DNA of 64,000 nt from JADJSS01 sp046329815 (GCA_046329815.1 JAXLTY010000001.1:124001-188000), one strand, 5' to 3'. Counted from the stretch's first letter, positions 42,360 through 51,981 are shown. The notes: generated from the letters alone by a model not told the origin. Made by a program: numbers and translations.

Positions 42360-43145
42360 ATGATAGAAGTAAAAGACGTACGAAAAACATTTGGCACTCA
42401 GGAAGTGCTGAAAGGTGTTTCTGCTGTCTTTGAAAGTGGAAAAAACAATTTAATCATCGGAAAAAGTGGCTCTGGTAAAACCGTCTTGCTTAAATGTATT
42501 GTAGGTTTATTAACACCAACAGAAGGAAAAATTCTGTTTGACGAAAAAGATTATGTAGCGATGAATATTGAAGCAAAAAATGAGATTCGCAGAGAATTGG
42601 GTATGTTGTTTCAAGGTGGCGCATTATTCGATTCATTAACAGTAGAAGAAAATGTACGTTTTCCTTTAGATATGTTTACGCACATGTCTTTGTCTGATAA
42701 AAAGGACCGCGTTAATGAAGTATTAAAACGAGTAAATTTGGTAAATGCAAATCATAAATTTCCGTCTCAGGTTTCAGGTGGTATGCAAAAGCGGACAGGT
42801 ATCGCGCGCGCAATCGTTTTAAACCCAAAATATCTTTTTTGTGATGAGCCAAATTCAGGTTTGGATCCACAAACATCTATTGTTATTGATGAATTACTGA
42901 TGGAAATCACGGAAGAATATCAAATCACCACTATCACTAACACGCATGACATGAACAGCGTTATTGCAAATGGCGATAAAATTATTTTCCTGCATCAAGG
43001 CAATAAACATTGGGAAGGCGATAAAGAATCTTTATTCGAATCAGAAAATCCTGAATTAATTGATTTCATTTTTGCATCTGATTTCTTAAAAGAAGCTCGC
43101 GATGCACGCTTGTCCAAAATAAAAGCAAAACATTTAAATAAATAA
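42360..43145 (+). CDS. mlaF: MlaF-family ABC transporter ATP-binding protein
   Basis: The 261-residue protein is a complete ABC ATPase: Walker A IGKSGSGKTVLLK (about 32-44), Q-loop GMLFQGGALFDSLT (81-94), signature VSGGMQKRTGIARAI (138-152), Walker B YLFCDEPNSGLDP (157-169) and switch H in NTHDM. MQKR after the signature SGG is typical of the MlaF/Mkl subfamily. It energises MlaE for lipid transport. sucD follows 17 bp after its stop, close enough for read-through. Confidence 0.92.
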   Translation: MIEVKDVRKTFGTQEVLKGVSAVFESGKNNLIIGKSGSGKTVLLKCIVGLLTPTEGKILFDEKDYVAMNIEAKNEIRRELGMLFQGGALFDSLTVEENVRFPLDMFTHMSLSDKKDRVNEVLKRVNLVNANHKFPSQVSGGMQKRTGIARAIVLNPKYLFCDEPNSGLDPQTSIVIDELLMEITEEYQITTITNTHDMNSVIANGDKIIFLHQGNKHWEGDKESLFESENPELIDFIFASDFLKEARDARLSKIKAKHLNK

Positions 43146-43162
43146 TTCAATTCAATAATAAA

Positions 43163-44035
43163 ATGAGCATTTTAGTAAACAAAGACTCCAAAGTAATCGT
43201 TCAGGGTTTTACAGGTAAAGAAGGTACTTTTCATGCAACACAGATGTTGGAATATGGAACCAATGTAGTTGGCGGCGTAACACCTGGAAAAGAAGGCAGC
43301 ACGCATTTAGATAAACCTGTTTTTAATACAGTAGAAAACGCAGTAAAAGCTACAGGCGCAAATGTATCTATCATCTTCGTACCGCCGGCATTTGCTGCTG
43401 ACGCGATCATGGAAGCTGCTGATGCTGGCATTCAATTAATTGTAACCATTACAGAAGGTATTCCTGTACAAGACATGATCAAAGCGAAAAAATATGTTAC
43501 ATCAAAAGGTGTGCGCATGATCGGACCAAATTGTCCTGGAATTATAACTGCAGACGAAGCAAAAATCGGCATCATGCCTGGTTTCGTTTTCAAAAAAGGA
43601 AGAGTTGGTATTGTTTCCAAATCAGGAACATTGACATACGAAGCAGCAGATCAAGTAGTGAAAGCTGGCTTTGGTGTATCAACAGCAATTGGTATTGGTG
43701 GTGATCCGATTATCGGAACGACAACGAAAGAAGCTGTTGAATTATTTATGAACGATCCGGAAACAGATGCAATTGTAATGATTGGTGAAATCGGCGGAAC
43801 AATGGAAGTAGATGCAGCCGAATGGGTAAAAGCAAATTCAACCAAACCTGTTATCGGTTTTATCGCCGGACAAACAGCGCCAAAAGGCAGAAGAATGGGA
43901 CACGCAGGTGCAATTGTTGGTGGTGCAAATGATACTGCAGCAGCGAAAATGAAAATTATGGGTGAATGTGGTATTCATGTTGTGGAATCACCTGCAAACA
44001 TTGGTAAAACCGTTGCTGAAGCATTGGCAAAATAA
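43163..44035 (+). CDS. sucD: Succinyl-CoA synthetase alpha subunit
   Basis: The 290-residue protein is full length. CoA-binding residues are in VQGFTGKEGTFHATQMLEYG (split by eye) and GGVTPGKEG, and GPNCPG and PGFVFKKGRVGIVSKSGTLTYE form the second Rossmann part. The phosphohistidine is in MGHAGAIVGG (about 245-254). It makes succinyl-CoA/succinate and ATP or GTP in the TCA cycle with a beta subunit (SucC) that is not in this window. A strong terminator follows. Confidence 0.95.
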   Translation: MSILVNKDSKVIVQGFTGKEGTFHATQMLEYGTNVVGGVTPGKEGSTHLDKPVFNTVENAVKATGANVSIIFVPPAFAADAIMEAADAGIQLIVTITEGIPVQDMIKAKKYVTSKGVRMIGPNCPGIITADEAKIGIMPGFVFKKGRVGIVSKSGTLTYEAADQVVKAGFGVSTAIGIGGDPIIGTTTKEAVELFMNDPETDAIVMIGEIGGTMEVDAAEWVKANSTKPVIGFIAGQTAPKGRRMGHAGAIVGGANDTAAAKMKIMGECGIHVVESPANIGKTVAEALAK

Positions 44036-44060
44036 TATTTATATTTTTCAGAATATTCTA

Positions 44061-44091
44061 AAAACAGCTCGATATTTCGAGCTGTTTTTTT
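44061..44091 (+). terminator. Rho-independent terminator after sucD
   Basis: A 12-bp stem (AAAACAGCTCGA at 44061-44072, complement 44077-44088) with a 4-nt loop runs into a T tract. Ends the mlaE-mlaF-sucD unit. Confidence 0.9.
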
Positions 44092-44181
44092 GTAAAAGAT
44101 TTATCGGCTAACACATTTCCAGTTTCTGTATTTTAAAATAACATTGTAACTTGCATGTTTAAGTTATAGACATATTTAAAG

Positions 44182-45822
44182 ATGCATTACATTTCGCCAT
44201 TTCATTTTTTGCCAACAGATCTTTTGCAGGATCTTCCTACTGCTTCCAATAAAATAAAATTGGCAAGAAAGCGCTTGCTTGCAGAAATAGAATTGAGTCC
44301 AGAACAAAGCATTATCATTAATGGAAAAGAGCTGACAAAGTTTGATATTATTAGTTTATTTGATAGTTTGAGTACCTATGAAGTATTGACTGTTCACTCT
44401 GAAATATACAAAGACAAACAACTGTTACAACTTTTAGAAGACGGAATTTTCACTCCAAATTCAAATTTTAATTTCAATCCACGGCTGACAGATAATACTG
44501 CTATACAAATTATTTCGCCATATTATAAAGAAGCTGCATTAAACTATCTGAATAATTTAATTGATAAAAAAGAAGACGCTGCTTTTAAACAGTTTTTCCT
44601 GGACAAACATCTATTAAGTAATGAAGATACTTTTGAACTGCATGAAAATCTGTCTAAACAATTTATGGCAGTTTCTAAAAAAATGGAAGAGGCAGCAGAC
44701 AAGATAGAATCAAAAATTGTTGATGAGAAAATAATTGTTGATGAACTAAATAATGTGAAGATCGGTACAACTATTAAATTTTTAAATTGCTTACCGGATG
44801 ACTTTGAAAAATTAAGAGAAGATATAGCTGTTACAATAAACTCATTAGCATGCAGTCTGATCAATAACAAATACCAAAGTATCGCCGTACCGTTATTAAA
44901 AAAAGCGCAACTGCTGCATTGTTCGGAATATATTCAGGAATATTTTTCACAGAATTTAGCTATAGCACAGAATATTTCCAGCAACTCAAGTACCACAACT
45001 GAAACTTCGACATCTTCCGGTAAAAGCTCCGTTTACACTATTGTGGTAGCAATTATTATTGTCTTGCGCATCGTACTTATATTGACACGTTCTTCTTCGT
45101 CAACATCTAATTATGTTCCAGTTCCAACGTATTCATATCCGACACCTGAATACTACGACACATCCGGTTCTATTTATGCCGAAGAAATAGTTTCTGATTC
45201 TTCCACTACAACAGAAAATCAAAGTTTCTCTGATTACAGCTATACCGCATCTAATAATTCATTTGATAATTTCATGACTTTATTATACAATCAGCGCTTG
45301 CTATTTTCACCAGGCGAAAGAGTTTATAAATCCTGTAAAAGCGGTGAAAATGTATATAAGTCATTATTCGCTCTTCCTGTATTTGCGGTATCAAAGAAGC
45401 GAACTATCAATGGCAGACATATATCCACTGAAACAAAGAAAGTAAAGTTTGTAAACAAAACAGATTATGAATGTATTCTGCTGATTCGAAATACCATAAT
45501 GTCTGTACCTGTAGAATTTACTTCTAAATATATTCCGGCAAAAGGCAGTTTGGTTGTTAGCTTAAAAGATGGTTATAATGACGTAAGACCATACATGGGA
45601 AACAAACTGATAAAAAATGAATTTTACTCTAAAGCTACTGTAACGGAAAGTAATTATGATAATTTCACACCAGATTACTTGTTTGAAACAGTGCCAAGAA
45701 AGAATGCTTTGCTAAAAGGCATCCGTATAGATTTTGACGAAGTAAAAGACACAAATGCAACAGTTATTCTTCAGGAAAATGCTGATGATTTGGAATCAGA
45801 TGAAACCGGTTTAACGAAATAG
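44182..45822 (+). CDS. Single-pass membrane protein, probable partner of the Hsp70-like protein
   Basis: The 546-residue protein has three parts. Residues 1-265 are soluble and helical, beginning with FHFLPTDLLQDL (8-19) and KIKLARKRLLAEIELS (24-39), reminiscent of helical J-like modules but without HPD. A Ser/Thr-rich linker and one membrane helix (about 284-302, VYTIVVAIIIVLRIVLIL) follow. The remainder, after a Pro/Tyr/Ser-rich linker, is a beta domain (VKFVNKTDYECILLIRN; YIPAKGSLVVSLKDGYN; VRPYMGN). Its stop is 1 bp from the stop of the convergent Hsp70-like gene. Function unknown; involvement in a membrane-linked Hsp70 system is an inference. Confidence 0.6.
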   Translation: MHYISPFHFLPTDLLQDLPTASNKIKLARKRLLAEIELSPEQSIIINGKELTKFDIISLFDSLSTYEVLTVHSEIYKDKQLLQLLEDGIFTPNSNFNFNPRLTDNTAIQIISPYYKEAALNYLNNLIDKKEDAAFKQFFLDKHLLSNEDTFELHENLSKQFMAVSKKMEEAADKIESKIVDEKIIVDELNNVKIGTTIKFLNCLPDDFEKLREDIAVTINSLACSLINNKYQSIAVPLLKKAQLLHCSEYIQEYFSQNLAIAQNISSNSSTTTETSTSSGKSSVYTIVVAIIIVLRIVLILTRSSSSTSNYVPVPTYSYPTPEYYDTSGSIYAEEIVSDSSTTTENQSFSDYSYTASNNSFDNFMTLLYNQRLLFSPGERVYKSCKSGENVYKSLFALPVFAVSKKRTINGRHISTETKKVKFVNKTDYECILLIRNTIMSVPVEFTSKYIPAKGSLVVSLKDGYNDVRPYMGNKLIKNEFYSKATVTESNYDNFTPDYLFETVPRKNALLKGIRIDFDEVKDTNATVILQENADDLESDETGLTK

Positions 45823-45823
45823 C

Positions 45824-48316
45824 TCAACCAATTCCGGTTCCGCGTAAATCTTTATTTTTGTCTTTATCTTTATGAATCCAATTGTTCCAAATTAAATTGG
45901 TAATGGAATGTAATTCTGTGTAATTCTGTCTTTCCAATGCCTTCTCACCCATTTCTAAATATCCTTTTTGTTTTCGCTGGTCGATAAATTCTTCTATTGG
46001 TTTTTGAGAATAATACATATAATAACCAACGAGCACTTCCGGTTTTTTAGAACGCACATGAATCCAGGTGAATTCTAAAATTTCCTGCATTTTATTTTTT
46101 ATGATATAGACACTGCCTGAAGCCAGGAAACTTTTTTCTTTAGCAAGAATCTGGTTGTACTTTAATTTTAAAGCATCGCTTTCGTCTTGCATCCATTGAT
46201 CGCAATATGCTTTCACTTCAAAATATTCTTCTTTAGCAGCAATGATTTTCTGATTTTTACCAAGACTATCCAATTGCTGCGATAATTTGCGCTTTTTTTC
46301 TTCCAACTGATAGCGCTCGTCAGTAACATCTGATTCAGAAAGTGATTGCAACTTATTCAGTATTTCATCAAAATCGTATTGAATATGCACTGCTGCTTCA
46401 GCCAATTCGTATTGCTCCGATGCTTCGTATTCTTCAATATCTCTTAATGCTTTCTTGTTCAGATCTTTTACTTCGTCAATTAATTTTGGAATACTTACGC
46501 TGCGCAATGATGGCGAAAATACTTCATCAAATTCCTGATCGTTCGACAGCAACGTTGCTCTCACTTTTAAATCTCTGGATTCAGTCATTTCAAATCTGAT
46601 CTCAATATCAGAACCTTTAATGATATCAGAATTAATGAGCGAACCTTTGATCTCTATAACACCTAACGGAAAATTCGAAGAAGGAATTGCATATTTATCG
46701 CCTTCAAGTACGTTAATAATCAACTGATCTTTAGAACCTTTTTGAATAGTGCGCGTTACTTCTTTAATAATAGTTTTCTTCAAAGGTAAGATCGTATTCT
46801 TTTCAAATAAAACTTCGCATTTCGTGACGCCGTTATCTATATCATCAATTTCAATACAAATATCATTTGGCAGCGGCTGTCCGAATACACTGAATTTTCC
46901 ATGAACAATTTCAAAATCAGAAAGATTAGATGCAATACGATTATTGTTTTTATCAAAGAATTTTAATGTAAAAGAATTCGTTGTATTTGGCAGCAACTGC
47001 AACACTTCAGATATTCGCTCAGTAAGCGCTTTCAAACCAGTATCAAAACCACCGTCGTTGCGCGTGATACGATATGTTGACTGCTCAAAACTACCTGTTA
47101 TATTGGCAACAAAGTATTCTTCGCTGTCTTTCGTAATTTTTTGAAAAGCCGCTTTTACTTCCAATTCGTTAGCTGAAGATAACACATTGGTTTCAGTATT
47201 AGCCAAAGTTTGTTTTGTTTTGCTTCCTGCATAATAAGCAGCACCAATAGCCACTGCAGTTGTCGGATCGGTAGAACTGTTTACTTTTATTTTCAGTTCT
47301 TCTGCAATTTTATGGCGCACTAATGGTATATATGTACTGCCACCAATCAAAATTACTTCTTCAATATCTTTTGCTTCCAGCTCATTCTTATCCATGATTT
47401 TCAACAACAGACGAATAGTATGATCAATTTGTTCGCCGATAATTTCTTCAAATTCATTTCGCTTAATAGAAAAATAAATATCATGCTGCACTCCATGATC
47501 ATCTTCTATTTCAAATTCAATATCTGCCGAATCATGGTTAGACAATAGTACTTTCGCTTCTTCCGCTTTCACCATCATTACAGCATATTCTTTGTTGTAT
47601 TTTCCATTCGATTGTTTCAATTCATTCAACAAATTATTAAATGTTCCGACTTTTAATAAATGCGGAACAATCAATCGTTCTATGATCAGTTTATCAAAAT
47701 CGACACCACCTAAGAAATTATCGCCTTCATGGTCTTTCACGCGCATTTCGCCATCTTCAAAAGTAACCAATGCTACATCAAACGTGCCGCCGCCAAGATC
47801 ATATACGAGCCACTTTCCTGCAATATCTTCGTTATTGCGTTTATTAGCAAAAGCTAAGCTTGCAGCAATTGGTTCCTGTAACAACAATACTTCTGAAAAA
47901 CCTGCCTGGTAACCGGCTTCTTTAGTTGCATTGCTTTGTATCGTATCAAAAGATGCAGGAATAGTGATTACAATCGAAGTTGGCTTTTCATCCGTGTAAA
48001 TAAAGTTTTTCAATTCTTTTAATACATGTGCTGAAAGTTCAATTGGTGTGATGTTTTGCGAAATAGATGGCACATAGAAAGACTCACCTGTTCCCATTTT
48101 TCTTTTGAAAGATGCAAATACATTCTGCGGATCTTTTTCGGTATATTCTTTAGCTTTATCGCCAATCAAAATACGTTCTTTTTTAAACGCAACCACAGAT
48201 GGCAGCGTTTCTTTGTGTCCGACCGGATTTTTAAAAACTTCTACATTTCCGTTGTTGTATTTTGCGATCAGTGAATTTGTGGTTCCTAAATCGATGCCAA
48301 AATTTATAGTGCTCAT
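45824..48316 (-). CDS. DnaK/Hsp70-like ATPase with long C-terminal extension
   Basis: The 830-residue protein has a complete Hsp70 actin-like ATPase: phosphate 1 GIDLGTTNS (7-15), phosphate 2 VYDLGGGTFDVAL (about 171-183), the adenosine motif LIGGSTYIPLV near 313-323, and conserved AVAIGAAYYAG. The region after residue 390 is only weakly like a DnaK substrate-binding domain. About 200 extra residues form long charged helices (DVTDERYQLEEKKRKLSQQL), making it longer than DnaK (~640). It is not the housekeeping DnaK. The adjacent 101-residue gene (48339) is in the same direction and 22 bp upstream, so they form an operon. Confidence 0.85.
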   Translation of the reverse strand: MSTINFGIDLGTTNSLIAKYNNGNVEVFKNPVGHKETLPSVVAFKKERILIGDKAKEYTEKDPQNVFASFKRKMGTGESFYVPSISQNITPIELSAHVLKELKNFIYTDEKPTSIVITIPASFDTIQSNATKEAGYQAGFSEVLLLQEPIAASLAFANKRNNEDIAGKWLVYDLGGGTFDVALVTFEDGEMRVKDHEGDNFLGGVDFDKLIIERLIVPHLLKVGTFNNLLNELKQSNGKYNKEYAVMMVKAEEAKVLLSNHDSADIEFEIEDDHGVQHDIYFSIKRNEFEEIIGEQIDHTIRLLLKIMDKNELEAKDIEEVILIGGSTYIPLVRHKIAEELKIKVNSSTDPTTAVAIGAAYYAGSKTKQTLANTETNVLSSANELEVKAAFQKITKDSEEYFVANITGSFEQSTYRITRNDGGFDTGLKALTERISEVLQLLPNTTNSFTLKFFDKNNNRIASNLSDFEIVHGKFSVFGQPLPNDICIEIDDIDNGVTKCEVLFEKNTILPLKKTIIKEVTRTIQKGSKDQLIINVLEGDKYAIPSSNFPLGVIEIKGSLINSDIIKGSDIEIRFEMTESRDLKVRATLLSNDQEFDEVFSPSLRSVSIPKLIDEVKDLNKKALRDIEEYEASEQYELAEAAVHIQYDFDEILNKLQSLSESDVTDERYQLEEKKRKLSQQLDSLGKNQKIIAAKEEYFEVKAYCDQWMQDESDALKLKYNQILAKEKSFLASGSVYIIKNKMQEILEFTWIHVRSKKPEVLVGYYMYYSQKPIEEFIDQRKQKGYLEMGEKALERQNYTELHSITNLIWNNWIHKDKDKNKDLRGTGIG

Positions 48317-48338
48317 TTTAATTTTCTTCTTTGATAAT

Positions 48339-48644
48339 TTACTTTACAATAACGATACCTTTCTGTATCAAATGCTTCTGACTGCCATCATTATAATAAA
48401 TAATAGGTTTCAAAACTTCTACAATCTGCATGTTGCCGTTTTCTAAAATAGTAGCTTCGCAGTCTGTTCTGGTATCAGAATACGTTTGTCCGATTGGATT
48501 TATTATACCAATATCCATACTTTCCAGGAATGTATAAATTCGTTCTACGTTTCTGTAAACAGAAGTCAGTTCTTCTTTATTGACTGTTTTTTTATCAATT
48601 TCAAATACCTGATTGATAATTTGAATCCATTCTTTTTGTATCAT
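48339..48644 (-). CDS. Small protein, possibly a GrpE beta-domain-like exchange factor
   Basis: The 101-residue protein has an N-terminal helical part and a beta part, IINPIGQTYSDTRTDCEATIL then IVEVLKPIIYY and HLIQKGIVIV. The last pattern (G-x-x-Y/F, R-x-D-x-E-A, V-I/L-x-P, G-x-x-V-V) resembles the beta-wing of GrpE nucleotide-exchange factors, though the long GrpE coiled coil is absent. It lies just upstream of an Hsp70-like gene, which supports the idea; sequence resemblance alone is weak. It may be an exchange factor or adaptor for that ATPase. Confidence 0.5.
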   Translation of the reverse strand: MIQKEWIQIINQVFEIDKKTVNKEELTSVYRNVERIYTFLESMDIGIINPIGQTYSDTRTDCEATILENGNMQIVEVLKPIIYYNDGSQKHLIQKGIVIVK

Positions 48645-48798
48645 GCTGTTCGTTTAAGTGCGTTGCTAAATTTACTTCTTGTTGCTGAGAAAATATAAAA
48701 ATAAGTAAAAATCAATATCAATACTACTTACAATAACAATTCTTAGCTATTTCAATTAGTATTAATTTGGTATCTTAGTCAATTCTTACTGCTGTATT

Positions 48799-50898
48799 TT
48801 GAAGACATCATTTATACTGGAATATCCATGGTGGTTCATCTTGTTTTGTTTAGCAACAGGATTTCTTTTCGCATATTTACTGTATGGACGAAAAACATTC
48901 ATATTTAGCGAAAATGAAAAGAAGTACTGGAAATACATTTTAGCTTTTCTGCGCTTTGCAGCAGTATCTTTAATTGCATTCTTTTTATTATCACCGTTAA
49001 TTAAAACAAAAAAAGTTGAAGAAGACAAACCGATCATTGTTTTGTTACAAGACAATACTTCATCGTTAAATACTTCTTTTGGTAATTTTTCAAAACAAAA
49101 ATATCTTCAGCAATTGGCTGACTTACAGAAAAAATTAAAAGACAAATTTGATTTAGTTTCTTATGATTTCAGCGACAAATTAACTGATTACAAAACACCT
49201 GATTTTTCAGAAAAAGAAACAGATATTTCATCAGCAATTGATGAAGTTTTTACAAGGCATGCATCACAAAATATCGGCGCGATCATTATTGCTTCTGATG
49301 GAATTTTCAACAAAGGAAATTCACCATTGTACAATAAGAATATCGTCACAACACCAATATATACTATAGCTTTAGGCGATACCACATTAAAAAAAGATGC
49401 GCTGATAAAAAGCGTTCGTTATCCTGATGTGGTTTATTTAGGTGATCAGTTTAATATCAATGTGCAAATTGAAGCCAATCATTTGCAAGGACAAAATACT
49501 GTACTCGAAATTATTTCGCCTGAAGGAAAAGTGACATCAAAAGTAATTACAATAACGGATGATCATTTTACTTTTCAAACTGACATAATTGGCGATGCAA
49601 ATAAAGCTGGCATTTTGCAATATAAAATTCGCTTAAAAACTATAGCAGGCGAAGCGATTACTGAAAACAATTCTGATGTTGCATACATAGAAGTGATCGA
49701 TGGAAGACAAAAAATACTGATGTTGTATGATGCGCCGCATCCTGATATAAAAGCATTTAAGAATGCTATCGAACAAAATAAGAATTATCAGTTTGAGCAA
49801 GCTGATATAAAAAATTATGCAGGAAATTATAAAGATGTCAATTTGATTATTTTGCATGGTTTGCCATCAATTGGTTCGTCCAATAAACTAGGTTTCATTC
49901 AGGAAATAGTTGCCTCTCAAATGCCTGTTTTATTGGTGCTATCAGCCAATACAAATTTAGCGCAATTCAATGCTTTGCAAAAGATACTGCAAATTTCAGG
50001 TTCATCTTTAAACGGCAATGATGTGTATCCAATCTATCAGAATACATTTTCAAAATTCACGATTAATGAATCTGTTTTAAAAACAATACAAACATTTCCG
50101 CCGATGCTTGCACCATTTGGCCGTTATCAACTTGCATCAACTGCTGATATATTTTACAAACAAAAAATTGGAAGCGTTCCGACAGAAAATCCGCTGTTAT
50201 TATTCAATGAAGTAAATGGAAAGAAGATAGGAATTCTTTGTGGCGAAGGCATTTGGCGTTGGCGCATGAATGAATATTTGCAAAATAAAAACTTCAATGC
50301 AACTGATGAATTGATCAACAAATGCGTACAATATATTACGGTGAAAGGCGACAAACGTAAATTTAAAGTTCATGCGCAAAAAAATGTATTTAATGCAAAT
50401 GAACAGGTTTTATTGGATGCCGAATTGTATAATGAAAGTTATGAATTGGTGAATGATGTAGATGCATCTTGTTTGGTAAAAGGCGACAACGGCAAAGAAT
50501 TTAATTTCACGTTTGATAAAACCATGAACGCATACACGCTGAACGCAGGAATTTTACCGGTTGGAAATTACACTGTGAACGCGAAGACAAATTATAAAGG
50601 AAAAGCAAATACAGCTTCGTGCAATTTTGCGATTCGAGCTGTAATTATAGAAACACTGAATACGCAAGCAAATCATCAATTATTAAATACGCTGGCCAAT
50701 CAAAGCGGTGGCAAAATGTATTATCCGAATTCGATGGAAAAAATCACAGATGACTTACAGAAAGATAAAAAAATTAAAACCATTTTGTTCGAATCGTTCA
50801 ATACCAAACCATTGATAGATTTAAAATGGTTGTTCTTTTTGGCATTATTGTTGCTTAGTACAGAATGGTTTATCCGAAAATTTAACGGAATTATTTAA
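48799..50898 (+). CDS. Membrane-anchored VWA-like protein of unknown function
   Basis: The frame starts at TTG 48799, with no ATG or GTG upstream in frame. The 699-residue protein has two N-terminal membrane helices (about 9-28 and 47-66), a VWA-like region at about 78-200 (IIVLLQDNTSSLNTSF resembles a degenerate metal-binding DxSxS strand; GAIIIASDGIFNKG), beta-rich periplasmic segments and a C-terminal membrane helix (WLFFLALLLLSTEWFIR). BatA/aerotolerance-type and glutamine-amidotransferase-like Bacteroidota proteins share this layout. Its substrate or partner is unknown. Confidence 0.65.
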   Translation: MKTSFILEYPWWFILFCLATGFLFAYLLYGRKTFIFSENEKKYWKYILAFLRFAAVSLIAFFLLSPLIKTKKVEEDKPIIVLLQDNTSSLNTSFGNFSKQKYLQQLADLQKKLKDKFDLVSYDFSDKLTDYKTPDFSEKETDISSAIDEVFTRHASQNIGAIIIASDGIFNKGNSPLYNKNIVTTPIYTIALGDTTLKKDALIKSVRYPDVVYLGDQFNINVQIEANHLQGQNTVLEIISPEGKVTSKVITITDDHFTFQTDIIGDANKAGILQYKIRLKTIAGEAITENNSDVAYIEVIDGRQKILMLYDAPHPDIKAFKNAIEQNKNYQFEQADIKNYAGNYKDVNLIILHGLPSIGSSNKLGFIQEIVASQMPVLLVLSANTNLAQFNALQKILQISGSSLNGNDVYPIYQNTFSKFTINESVLKTIQTFPPMLAPFGRYQLASTADIFYKQKIGSVPTENPLLLFNEVNGKKIGILCGEGIWRWRMNEYLQNKNFNATDELINKCVQYITVKGDKRKFKVHAQKNVFNANEQVLLDAELYNESYELVNDVDASCLVKGDNGKEFNFTFDKTMNAYTLNAGILPVGNYTVNAKTNYKGKANTASCNFAIRAVIIETLNTQANHQLLNTLANQSGGKMYYPNSMEKITDDLQKDKKIKTILFESFNTKPLIDLKWLFFLALLLLSTEWFIRKFNGII

Positions 50899-50932
50899 TA
50901 CCATTTTCATCTATTTAAATAAAGAATTACTA

Positions 50933-50940
50933 TATTTTTG
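50933..50940 (+). promoter_or_regulatory. Promoter -7 element for the small barrel protein
   Basis: TATTTTTG matches TAnnTTTG exactly, 16 bp upstream of the ATG at 50957. No good TTTG at -33. Confidence 0.55.
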
Positions 50941-50956
50941 CACTAAAATTAGATTT

Positions 50957-51535
50957 ATGAAGAAACTTATCATTTTAACAGTTTTTGCTGTTTCATTATT
51001 TGCCGGCAAACAGGCAAATGCGACAGAGAAAGGCGATTTCAATGTTTATTTAACAACAAATTTAGGACACCACAGTTTTATACCTGAAAGAAATTTTTCA
51101 CTGCGTGGTCTTGGATTTATTCCTGGCGTAACCTTGAATATGGATTATGCAGCCAGCAAATATTTTGGTATTGGCGGTTGGTTTACTTTTTCCGGTAAAA
51201 GATATGGCACTGATTTATCTGGCACAAGCGGTTACTATAAATACAGAAATTTTGGCGTTGGTATGCGTGGTGTTTTCCACTTATATCAATTGATTTCTGA
51301 AAAAGGAAATGCAAAATTAGATGCTGACAAATTTGATGTTTATATTCCATTAGCAATTGGTGGTGGCTTTCGTTTGGCAGACAAGAATATTCCTGGCGAC
51401 AAATTCAGAGCAGGTGCAATTGTTGGCTCAGGAATTGGTGTTTCATATTATTTCGTAGAACATATTGGCGGAAATTTAGAAGCCGGTTATTTAGAAGGTT
51501 CTTATGCTAAATTAGGATTGGTTTTTAAATTCTAA
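50957..51535 (+). CDS. Small outer-membrane beta-barrel protein
   Basis: The 192-residue protein has a signal peptide (MKKLIILTVFAVSLFAGKQA-NA). The mature part has short alternating strands and glycine-rich turns (GFIPGVTLNMDYAASKYFGI; AIGGGFRLADK; AGAIVGSGIGVSYYFVE) ending in KLGLVFKF with a terminal Phe as required for barrel insertion. It is probably an eight-stranded OmpA/OmpW-like barrel with no identified ligand. It has its own promoter and terminator. Confidence 0.75.
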   Translation: MKKLIILTVFAVSLFAGKQANATEKGDFNVYLTTNLGHHSFIPERNFSLRGLGFIPGVTLNMDYAASKYFGIGGWFTFSGKRYGTDLSGTSGYYKYRNFGVGMRGVFHLYQLISEKGNAKLDADKFDVYIPLAIGGGFRLADKNIPGDKFRAGAIVGSGIGVSYYFVEHIGGNLEAGYLEGSYAKLGLVFKF

Positions 51536-51555
51536 TCACACAAAATATTTTTTTT

Positions 51556-51582
51556 AAACCTCAGCAATGCTGAGGTTTTTTA
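51556..51582. terminator. Bidirectional terminator between barrel and DUF1232 genes
   Basis: A 10-bp stem (AAACCTCAGC / GCTGAGGTTT) with a 3-nt loop is followed by TTTTTT on the plus strand. The stop codon of the convergent DUF1232 gene lies at its edge. Confidence 0.8.
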
Positions 51583-51981
51583 TTGTTGTCTTTTCCATTG
51601 ATTATATTTTTGTATTTCTGCATCTAAATAAACCAATCCTTTTTTTACAAAAAAATCATCATCTTTTTTGCCGATCAATGGAATAAAATCAGGAATAAAA
51701 TCATAAGGATTTACAAAATAAAGCAATACAAAAACACCAATAGAAACATTTTTATATGAAATAGCACGATAAGCACCTTTTTGCCAATCTTGTAAAATAT
51801 GTACTAATGAAATGATGCGTTCGCTGATGTCTGCATATTGCTGCACATATTTATCAAGTTTTATATAAACTGCATTAGCTAATTTTTCAAGCAAAAAATT
51901 GGTAGCCAAAATAACGCGGATTTTTTCGGCAGATTTCGGATAAAACCGTTCAATCAATTGGTCTAAGAAAGAATCATTCAT
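51580..51981 (-). CDS. DUF1232 (YkvA-like) membrane protein
   Basis: I use the ATG at 51981 (MNDSFLDQLIERFYPK), 133 residues; it overlaps the preceding stop by 4 bp (ATGA). The DUF1232 core is YFVNPYDFIPDFIPLIGKKDDD at about 98-119 (written here in two parts: YFVNPYDFIPDFI, PLIGKKDDD), preceded by an amphipathic helix and an AISYKNVSIGVFVLLYF membrane segment. The family is widespread and uncharacterised, with a conserved DIIPDFIP-type motif near the membrane. It is a tandem paralogue of the next gene. Confidence 0.8.
   Translation of the reverse strand: MNDSFLDQLIERFYPKSAEKIRVILATNFLLEKLANAVYIKLDKYVQQYADISERIISLVHILQDWQKGAYRAISYKNVSIGVFVLLYFVNPYDFIPDFIPLIGKKDDDFFVKKGLVYLDAEIQKYNQWKRQQ

Noticed and set aside
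45824..48316. Calling this the housekeeping DnaK
   Set aside because: The C-terminal part is only weakly DnaK-like, the protein is about 190 residues longer, and neither dnaJ nor a normal grpE is adjacent.
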